Shown: positions 7,711-14,313 of the stretch, in pieces
Layout of the letters: the number at the start of each line of letters is the position of its first letter
How positions within the stretch are numbered: position 1 is the first letter of the stretch
Source of the DNA: Hungatella effluvii
Lineage (GTDB): Bacteria > Bacillota > Clostridia > Lachnospirales > Lachnospiraceae
Assembly: GCF_003201875.1 (NCBI RefSeq)
Contig: NZ_QJKD01000007.1
Coordinates: 134,992-198,991 of the forward strand
Reading direction: 5' to 3'
Length of the DNA: 64,000 bases
The notes under the pieces: model-generated
Seen by the model: the letters and a program-made list of their open reading frames with translations, nothing else
Told to the model about the DNA's origin: nothing
Databases searched by the model: none
Position numbers and translations under genes: made by a program

Positions 7711-8853
7711 ATGAGAGAAGAATGTGTGCTTCCCATTGAGCGTGTGCGGCGGATTGACAGCAGGCATATTGAATTTTACTGGGGGAGAGAGCCGGTATCC
7801 GGCGAAGAAAAGAGCATGGCTTTCCATGTATACAGAGATGGAACAGAACTGGAGCTTTATGAGCGGAAAGACGATGACGAATGGGATGTCGGTACTGTGC
7901 ATGAACCGGCGAAGAGACGAACTACGGTAACGCTGGCGAGAGAAATCGGGGGAGAGGAACGCCCGAAAGAGGAACGCCCGAAAGAAGAATCCCGTATCAA
8001 ATACGCATACCCTCTTACCGCCTGGGTGGAATATAAGACAGATCACCGGATTGTATGTTCCAAAGGTCTGAAAGAAGCAGCCGGCATAAATCCCGTAGTC
8101 CACCAGGTTCCCTACGAACCGTATTATCGGAAGTTTACAGCCTCGAAGATGGGAATCCGAATTAAGTCAGGGGAAAATGTGAGCGACAGGGCTCATGAGG
8201 CTGCGGCTCAGATCATTGATATTCTGCTGGAGAAGCTGCCGGAGACGGCAACTCGGATGAGAGAACTTCATGCCGAGCTGGCGATCTACGCGCTGGATGA
8301 AGACGCATACGATATACCGGAGCACCGCGCGGGCTGTCTGTACATGAACCGGCCGGTCGAGGGCTACGGTGGTATCGATGAAAATCCGGTCACGTCCATT
8401 TCGGAGGCCAACGTCTTAAGAGTGCTTGAAGGGCCGCATCAGACCCGATATAAACAGGAGTTGATTCTGGCCCATGAGTTTGCCCACGCCATTCACCTGA
8501 TCGGTATCAAAAATCTGGCCGATCAGACGCTGTACCGCCGTTCCATTGACGTATATGAGGCGGCAAAAGCGGCTGGAAAATGGCCGGGCAGCTATGCAAT
8601 CAGTAATTTTGAAGAGTATTTCGCCACACTGACCACGATCTGGTTTAACGTCATGGAAGAGGGAAAGAACGGAGCATGGGACGGTGTGAGGGGGCCGGTC
8701 AATACGAGAGAAGAGCTGAAGCGTTACGACACCGGGGCATACGAATATTTCACACAGCTCTATACGACACGGCAGCTTCCGTATCCATGGGATACGGTGC
8801 GAAATGAATACGATATCGACGGAACGAAATATCAGGAGGTAAGGGAATCATGA
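7711..8853 (+). CDS. Putative zinc metallopeptidase (HEFAH gluzincin, ATLF-like)
   Basis: A 380-residue soluble protein I cannot assign to a named gene. His255-Glu-Phe-Ala-His259 is an HExxH zinc site, and the helix NFEEYFATLTTIW supplies a likely third ligand at Glu301 or Glu302. This layout resembles the anthrax-lethal-factor-like/Pro-Pro endopeptidase clan (HEFGH or HELGH then EYFAE/EFFAE). The N-terminal 150 residues have no recognised domain; residues 82-93 contain the repeat EERPKEERPKEE. No signal peptide is visible, unlike known secreted Pro-Pro endopeptidases. The stop overlaps the start of the GH127 gene by four bases. The context (Xaa-Pro peptidase, arabinofuranosidase, peptide carrier) makes an intracellular endopeptidase for Hyp-rich glycopeptides plausible but unproven. 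Confidence 0.6.
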   Translation: MREECVLPIERVRRIDSRHIEFYWGREPVSGEEKSMAFHVYRDGTELELYERKDDDEWDVGTVHEPAKRRTTVTLAREIGGEERPKEERPKEESRIKYAYPLTAWVEYKTDHRIVCSKGLKEAAGINPVVHQVPYEPYYRKFTASKMGIRIKSGENVSDRAHEAAAQIIDILLEKLPETATRMRELHAELAIYALDEDAYDIPEHRAGCLYMNRPVEGYGGIDENPVTSISEANVLRVLEGPHQTRYKQELILAHEFAHAIHLIGIKNLADQTLYRRSIDVYEAAKAAGKWPGSYAISNFEEYFATLTTIWFNVMEEGKNGAWDGVRGPVNTREELKRYDTGAYEYFTQLYTTRQLPYPWDTVRNEYDIDGTKYQEVRES

Positions 8854-11111
8854 CGGCAGAAGAAATCGTGGAGAAAGACAGAGAGGCTCTGTATATCGGC
8901 AATACCCGGACCGTAGAGTTCGATTTGCCGCTTCCGAAAAAGGGAGTGTACGGTTCCGATATCCGGTGGATCAGCGGCCACGACAGGATTATCACTCCGG
9001 ATGGAAAGGTTACCCGCCCCAAATTCGGCATGGGTACCAGGACGATCAAACTTACGGCAGTAATCAAGTGCGGAGACGCGGAGGCGGAGCGCAGCTTTGA
9101 CGTGCGCGTGCTGGAGGAGGAAAACCGGATCAGGATTGCCAAGGTATATCCGATCCAGGAAAAGGCTCCAAAGGGACAGACTTACTATCTGCCGTCTGTG
9201 GCGGTGGTGGTGACGGAAGACGGCAAGACCATTTCCCACGCGGTAGAGTGGAACAATCATGGAGAAGCTGTCTATGAGAAAACAGGATTCGTGGAGGAAC
9301 ACGGCTTTATATCTGGAACCACGGTCCCTGTGACTGCCGGAATAGAGGTGGTGGAAACGCTGGATGCGGAGACCGTAAATCCTGCGCCGACTGTCAGAGA
9401 CTGTTCGGACGGCCGGGTTTATTTAACCGAAGGAAGCCCGTTTTATCAGGCGCAGGAGTGGTTTTTAGAGTTTCTGCTTCAGGTCAATGACGACCAGATG
9501 CTTTATAATTTCCGGGATGCTGCGGGACTGAATAAGAAGGGGGCGCCGGAGATGATTGGATGGGATGCTCCTGACAGCAACTTAAGGGGACATACCACAG
9601 GCCACTATTTATCGGGGCTGGCCCTGTGTTACCGGGCGACCGGCAGCCCGGTGATCCGGGAAAAGGCAGAGTATATGGTGCACGCGCTTCGGGAATGTCA
9701 GACTGCCCTGCACGAGAAAATGGGTTGCCATAAAGGCTTTTTAAGCGGTTATGGAGAAGAACAGTTTGACCGCCTGGAACAGCTGGTGCGCTATCCGGAG
9801 ATCTGGGCTCCCTATTATACACTCCATAAGATTCTCGCCGGACTTCTGGACTGCTATGAATTTGCGGGCTGTGACGAGGCGCTCTCCATTGCCGGAGATC
9901 TGGGAGACTGGGTATACGAGAGGTTGTCAAAGGTACCCCACGCCCAGCTGAACCGTATGTGGAGTCTCTATATTGCAGGAGAATTCGGCGGCATGAACGA
10001 CGCCATGGCCCGATTATACATACACACAGCAAAGCCGGAGCATTTGGAGGCTGCGAAGCTGTTTAACAACGACAGGCTGTTTTACCCCATGGCAAAAAAC
10101 GTAGACGCGCTGGATGGACTCCATGCGAACCAGCACATTCCCCAAATGGTAGGATGCATGAAAATATTTGAGGCAGGCGGAGAGACGTATTACCGGGATA
10201 TCGCCCGTTTCTTCTGGGAAGCGGTGACCGGCGCTCATATCTATACCATCGGCGGCACCGGTGAGGGGGAGATGTTCCATGAGGCCGGAACGGTTGCCGG
10301 TCTTCTGACAAAGAATACGGCAGAGAGCTGCGCTTCCTATAATATGCTGAAGCTGACGAAGGAACTGTACCAGTACCAGCCCTCGGCCTGCTATATGGAT
10401 TATTATGAGAGGACGGTCTTCAACCATATAGCCGCTTCCTGTGAACACGGAGCGACGGGGGCCAGCACCTACTTTATGCCGCTGGCACCGGGATTTCATA
10501 AGGATTTTGAGGATGAGAATTCCTGCTGTCACGGAACCGGGCTGGAAAGCCATTTTAAATATATTGACAGTATTTATTACCACGATGCAGACTCGTTTTA
10601 TGTTAACCTGTTTAGCCCGTCGGTTCTGGAAGCCGCAGGTATTACGATCAGGCAGACGACGAGTTCGGCGGACCCGGGCCATATCTCTGTGGAGGTACAG
10701 GGAAATAAAAGCACAGTGCTGAAAATAAGAGTTCCGTACTGGTGCGGCGGATCGTATCAGCTGGAGATTGACGAGGCAGCCGTGGAGGCCCCGTCTGATG
10801 AGGCCGGATATATTCAGATTGGATACAATGGAAGCGGCAGCATGAGGGCAGAGATCCGGTTTGCGTGTCGGGTGAATCTGGAGCGGACGCCGGATGATCC
10901 CCATACCGCCAGCCTTACGTATGGACCTTATGTACTGGCGGCATTGACCGATTCGGTGAATTTTCTGGAATTACCATTCGATAGAGAAGGAGCCTTAGAG
11001 CAGCTTGTGAAGGTGGAGGGAGAGATCTCGCTGCAGTACCAGGAGATTAAATTTGTTCCGCTCAGCAGTATCTGCCACGAGCCGTACCAGGTCTACTTTA
11101 AGACGATCTAA
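8850..11111 (+). CDS. GH127 beta-L-arabinofuranosidase
   Basis: A 753-residue cytosolic glycosidase. Residues about 10-95 form an atypical bacterial Ig-like domain (GSDIRWISGHD, then DGKVTRP). Residues from about 185 match the DUF1680/GH127 fold. The zinc-cysteine active site of the family is present: Glu492 and Cys494 (AESCASYN) and Cys559-Cys560 (SCCHGTG), one of which is the nucleophile in characterised members. GH127 founders remove beta-L-arabinofuranose from arabinooligosaccharides linked to hydroxyproline in extensins. Translation is coupled to the peptidase by ATGA overlap, and the peptide transporter starts 23 bases downstream. The exact arabinoside is not predictable, and some GH127-like proteins have other activities. 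Confidence 0.85.
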   Translation: MTAEEIVEKDREALYIGNTRTVEFDLPLPKKGVYGSDIRWISGHDRIITPDGKVTRPKFGMGTRTIKLTAVIKCGDAEAERSFDVRVLEEENRIRIAKVYPIQEKAPKGQTYYLPSVAVVVTEDGKTISHAVEWNNHGEAVYEKTGFVEEHGFISGTTVPVTAGIEVVETLDAETVNPAPTVRDCSDGRVYLTEGSPFYQAQEWFLEFLLQVNDDQMLYNFRDAAGLNKKGAPEMIGWDAPDSNLRGHTTGHYLSGLALCYRATGSPVIREKAEYMVHALRECQTALHEKMGCHKGFLSGYGEEQFDRLEQLVRYPEIWAPYYTLHKILAGLLDCYEFAGCDEALSIAGDLGDWVYERLSKVPHAQLNRMWSLYIAGEFGGMNDAMARLYIHTAKPEHLEAAKLFNNDRLFYPMAKNVDALDGLHANQHIPQMVGCMKIFEAGGETYYRDIARFFWEAVTGAHIYTIGGTGEGEMFHEAGTVAGLLTKNTAESCASYNMLKLTKELYQYQPSACYMDYYERTVFNHIAASCEHGATGASTYFMPLAPGFHKDFEDENSCCHGTGLESHFKYIDSIYYHDADSFYVNLFSPSVLEAAGITIRQTTSSADPGHISVEVQGNKSTVLKIRVPYWCGGSYQLEIDEAAVEAPSDEAGYIQIGYNGSGSMRAEIRFACRVNLERTPDDPHTASLTYGPYVLAALTDSVNFLELPFDREGALEQLVKVEGEISLQYQEIKFVPLSSICHEPYQVYFKTI

Positions 11112-11133
11112 ATAAAAGAGGGAGAAAAAACTC

Positions 11134-12636
11134 ATGAAAACAGCAAGTCAGGCGATTTCAAATGAAGAGTTACGCAAACAGAAATCATTCTTAGGCCATC
11201 CCAAGGGAGTGGGGACCTTAAGCTTTATGCAGTTATGCAATTCTTATGCCAGCTATGGCATGAGCGCCATTTTAATTTATTATCTGTATGCTGTAAAACC
11301 GGAGGGGCTGGGACTAAGCCAGGCCAACGCGGCGCAGCTGATATCCCTTTACTCGGCGTGTTCCCTTATGTTCGGTATTGTCGGCAGCTATGTGGCCGAC
11401 CGTATCCTGGGAACGAGGCGCGCGCTGTGCTTTTCCAGAGCCGTCACGGTGCTGGCGTACGTCTGTCTCGCCCTGCCATTCGGCGGAATCGTGGGATACG
11501 TGGGCGCCATGTGTCTGCTCCTTGTATCCGCCATGCTCTGCGGCAGAAGTGCGGACGCCCTGATGGGAAAATTTTACGACAAATCCGACAGCCGAAGAGA
11601 CGGAGCCTATACGATTGGCTATGTGATATCCAACATCGGCGCGGCGGCGCCTGTTATCTCCGGCGCCATTGCGCTGGCTACCGGATACCATGCAGCATTT
11701 CTGGTCTGTGCCGTATTTGCCGCTCTGGGGGTCGCAGCCTATCTGATCACAGAGAAGAAGTTTTTCGGAACGATTGGTTACGAGCCGGATGATCCCCTTT
11801 CTGCTGACAAGAAAAAAAGCTTCATTGTAAAAATGATTGCAGCCATTGTAGTCGCCATTGCTGTATTTGCTGTGTTGTTTATCAGCGGAATCCTGACAAT
11901 CGGGGTATTCTCCAACGTAATCAGTACAGCCGCCATTTTTATCCCGATCGTTTACTTTGTGATTATTATTACAAGCCCGAAGACGCAGAAAGAGGAGAAG
12001 ACGAGAGTCGCCAACCTAATCCCCGCCTTCATCTGCAACTGCTTTGCCATGCTGGTATGGACCCAGTCCACTTCCATTCTTGCCATTTTCACGGAACAGA
12101 GAGTGGACCGTGTGATATTTGGAATGGAGATATCGGCGGCGTCCTTCCAGACACTTCCGGCCGTATTTGCCATTTTCTTAGGGGCCGTGGTCGGTTCCTT
12201 GTGGAGTGTGCTCGGAAAGAGGCAGCCTCTGGCACCGGCAAAGATCGGTATCGGTACGATTCTGTGGGGCTGCGGACCGCTCTTCATGACGCTTCCTTTC
12301 ATGCTCTACGGAGCTGCGGATAAGGTGAGCCCGCTCTGGATCGTAGTGTTCTATCTGCTTATTATCCTCGGTGAGGCGTTTACCAGCCCGGTTGGATATT
12401 CCTGTGCATCCATCGTGGCCCCGCAGGCGTTTGCAACCCAGATGATTACGGTGTGGTCCATGTCACAGTCCACGGGTGCGGCGCTTAACACCCTGGCAGT
12501 GAATTTCTATAAGGAAGGATCTGAGGTTCCGTTTTTCCTGGTGATCGGCCTGATTACCTGCGCGGCAGGACTGATCGTCCTGATCTTTGGAAAGAAGATT
12601 GCTGCGGGAATGGGAATGCTGGAGAAAACGGAATAA
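11134..12636 (+). CDS. POT/PTR-family proton-coupled peptide transporter
   Basis: A 500-residue inner-membrane MFS carrier with about 12-14 helices, of the DtpT/POT type that imports di- and tripeptides with protons. Supporting segments are SLMFGIVGSYVADRILGTRR, the DALMGKFYD loop and VISNIGAAAPVISGAIA. The classical ExxERFxYYG signature on helix 1 is altered to SFMQLCNSYASYG, losing the glutamate-glutamate-arginine cluster used in proton coupling. It may therefore carry an unusual, possibly glycosylated peptide or use a different coupling. Last gene of the operon; the IS605-type element begins 14 bases after its stop. Confidence 0.8.
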   Translation: MKTASQAISNEELRKQKSFLGHPKGVGTLSFMQLCNSYASYGMSAILIYYLYAVKPEGLGLSQANAAQLISLYSACSLMFGIVGSYVADRILGTRRALCFSRAVTVLAYVCLALPFGGIVGYVGAMCLLLVSAMLCGRSADALMGKFYDKSDSRRDGAYTIGYVISNIGAAAPVISGAIALATGYHAAFLVCAVFAALGVAAYLITEKKFFGTIGYEPDDPLSADKKKSFIVKMIAAIVVAIAVFAVLFISGILTIGVFSNVISTAAIFIPIVYFVIIITSPKTQKEEKTRVANLIPAFICNCFAMLVWTQSTSILAIFTEQRVDRVIFGMEISAASFQTLPAVFAIFLGAVVGSLWSVLGKRQPLAPAKIGIGTILWGCGPLFMTLPFMLYGAADKVSPLWIVVFYLLIILGEAFTSPVGYSCASIVAPQAFATQMITVWSMSQSTGAALNTLAVNFYKEGSEVPFFLVIGLITCAAGLIVLIFGKKIAAGMGMLEKTE

Positions 12637-12649
12637 CTGACAGTTTAAG

Positions 12650-12790
12650 TGACATACTCCCACTACTTAGAGAAAATCATTCACTGGATGATTTTCTCTA
12701 AGTAGTGGGGGCTTCTTGTTCAGGCCAGGTAATCCCGACAGTATCAACAAGCTACCCCCGTGTGTCCCACGGTTGATATATATTTTCACG
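12650..12790 (-). ncRNA. Predicted omega-RNA / right-end region of the TnpB element
   Basis: In this family the guide RNA spans the 3' end of tnpB and the right end of the element, and takes its guide from flanking DNA. Here the segment downstream of tnpB holds the sequence complementary to the CCCACGGTTGATA region and ends in the 22-bp hairpin at 12659-12709. If the element ends at about 12650, the guide would be read from 12649 downward, starting TTAAACTGTCAG on the minus strand. Boundaries are inferred from family layout. Confidence 0.45.
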
Positions 12791-13880
12791 CTATGCCTAA
12801 GATCCTTATCCCCTCCTGCCTTATGTTTATTGCTGCATTTTGGTCCCGGTCCATGATGTTCCCGCATTCGCATAGATAGACTCGTTCTGACAAGGCAAGC
12901 TCTTCTTTTTTCTTTCCACACAAACAACAGGTCCTGCTTGACGGAAACCACTTATCTACTTTTACAAGCTGTTTTCCTTCCTCTTTCAGCTTGTACCGCA
13001 AGAACAAGATAAACATCCCCCAGCCATTATCATGAACAGATTTTCCAAATCGTAATGCCTTAGACATTTCTTTCATGTTGAGATTTTCCACCACAACTGC
13101 ATCGTAAGCATTGGTTATCTGCCTGCTCTGTTTGTGGAGAAAATCTTTTCTCTGATTCGATACTTTTTTGTGGAGTTTGGCAACTATTTTTCGTTGTTTG
13201 GCACGATTATTGCTCCCTTTTTCACATTTTGACAGCTTTCTTTGCTCCCTTGCCAGTTTTTCCTGCGCCTTACGATAAAATCGTGGATATTCAGGGATTC
13301 GTCCTTTATCATCGACATATAACTCTTTCATGGAAAAATCTAAGCCTGTTATTTTTTCTACCTTTTGCGGCGTGATTGTTTCTTCGTATGCAAACAAAAC
13401 AGAAATATAATACTTTCCATCCGGATCCTGAGATACTGTACAAGATTTCAGCTTATAATCTTCTGGTATTTCCCTATGTTGTTTGATTGTCACCCATTTG
13501 AGTTTTGGCAATTTGATTTTGCTGTCTGCGATTTCTATATTTCCGTTCACATAATTTGTTGTGTAGGAACTCCTGTCATTGTGCCTGCTTTTGAATCTCG
13601 GAAATCCCACTTTGCCTTTTCCGTTCCAGAAATTTTTATAAGCTTTCTCCAAAGACAGCTGTTCATTGGCAAGTGCCAGACTGTCCACTTCACAGAGAAA
13701 CGGATATTCTTTCTTGTACCTTGCAGGAGTTGTCTTCAAGGATTTTCCTGTCGTTTCATAGCAGTCATTCTTGTCTGATAACATCTTATTCCAGATGAAC
13801 CTGACACAGCCAAATGTTTTGGCCAGTAAGATTTTCTGGTCTTTGTTTGGGTAGATTCGAAACACATAGGCTTTGTTCAT
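12786..13880 (-). CDS. tnpB: TnpB RNA-guided nuclease
   Basis: A 364-residue TnpB of the IS605 type, an omega-RNA-guided DNA nuclease that helps retain the element. The RuvC triad is complete: Asp in GLDFSMKEL, Glu in VVVENLNM and Asp in MDRDQNAAINI. A four-cysteine zinc ribbon (CCLCG, then CECG) lies between the last two. I start at MNKAYVFRIYPN (13880) because the reading frame upstream encodes tnpA-like sequence and TnpB proteins normally begin this way; the frame is open to a further ATG at 14006. The tnpA remnant's stop overlaps this ATG. Probably functional. Confidence 0.88.
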   Translation of the reverse strand: MNKAYVFRIYPNKDQKILLAKTFGCVRFIWNKMLSDKNDCYETTGKSLKTTPARYKKEYPFLCEVDSLALANEQLSLEKAYKNFWNGKGKVGFPRFKSRHNDRSSYTTNYVNGNIEIADSKIKLPKLKWVTIKQHREIPEDYKLKSCTVSQDPDGKYYISVLFAYEETITPQKVEKITGLDFSMKELYVDDKGRIPEYPRFYRKAQEKLAREQRKLSKCEKGSNNRAKQRKIVAKLHKKVSNQRKDFLHKQSRQITNAYDAVVVENLNMKEMSKALRFGKSVHDNGWGMFILFLRYKLKEEGKQLVKVDKWFPSSRTCCLCGKKKEELALSERVYLCECGNIMDRDQNAAINIRQEGIRILGIA

Positions 13881-14006
13881 CGCTTTTCCCCCTGCGATTG
13901 TATGTATTGCTTTATTACAGAAAGAGGCGCACCACCTGCTGCCTGCACTTTTACAGGCATTGATGAATTTGCCGATTTCAGATTTAGGATAAGCACGAAA
14001 AGGCAC
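13877..14006 (-). pseudogene. tnpA: Remnant of tnpA (Y1 transposase)
   Basis: Two short pieces of an IS605-type Y1 transposase survive in different frames. KSEIGKFINACKSAGSR is encoded in the tnpB frame, and GAPLSVIKQYIQSQGEKR followed by a stop lies in a neighbouring frame, with its TGA overlapping the tnpB ATG. The latter looks like the usual TnpA C-terminus. The catalytic HUH and tyrosine region is missing, so an internal deletion and frameshift have destroyed the gene. Fragment identity is by recollection of family sequence and needs alignment. Confidence 0.6.
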
Positions 14007-14119
14007 ATTTCTTTCTATTCGACTGATTATATGATACCTCTTTTATCCGTCCTACGCAAGCTTTGCCTATCGGCTGTTGCGATATGGTTACAAAAGACGT
14101 AACCACACCTTACAACCAA

Positions 14120-14165
14120 AGCCGATTCATTCCACCGCCTAAGAGGGCGGGGGAATGAATCGGCT
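14120..14165. repeat. Left-end hairpin of the IS605-type element
   Basis: AGCCGATTCATTCC (14120-14133) pairs with GGAATGAATCGGCT (14152-14165), with a second inner stem ACCGCC/GGGCGG. It sits on the tnpB-proximal side, as expected of the left subterminal hairpin. A smaller hairpin, GGTTAC...GTAACC, lies nearby at about 14087-14103. Confidence 0.6.
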
Positions 14166-14181
14166 AAAATCTGTTAAAAAT

Positions 14182-14228
14182 AACAGAGGCGGCATCCCAT
14201 TTTATATACGGGTGCCGCCTCTGTTTTT
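14182..14228. terminator. Terminator-like hairpin between IS element and AraC regulator
   Basis: ACAGAGGCGGCA (14184-14195) pairs with TGCCGCCTCTGT, extended by CCC/GGG past a one-base bulge, then TTTTT on the plus strand. It lies downstream of the minus-strand regulator gene and may serve either strand. Confidence 0.65.
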
Positions 14229-14313
14229 GGTGTGTCAGATGGAGGGGATTCCATCGAACCGGAACATACGGATTCTCTTCATCAATGGAGTCGTCCGGGG
14301 GTTGACACTTCTT

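Larger units (their letters stand above)
12650..14165 (-). mobile_element. IS200/IS605-family element with tnpB and remnant tnpA
   Basis: The element is oriented on the minus strand. Its tnpB-distal end carries a perfect 22-bp stem (12659-12680 with 12688-12709), and its other end carries a hairpin (14120-14165). Hairpin ends without inverted repeats or target duplication are typical of IS200/IS605 elements. tnpB is intact; tnpA survives only as fragments. Ends are estimates. The element abuts the stop of the peptide transporter. Confidence 0.75.

Noticed and set aside
7957..7992. CRISPR-like or variable-number repeat in the HEFAH peptidase gene
   Set aside because: Only two copies of an 18-base in-frame unit, explained as a small coding repeat.
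12667..12951. 94-codon minus-strand frame near the IS end
   Set aside because: Shadow of the tnpB 3' region and the terminal hairpin; a different frame from the clear TnpB protein.
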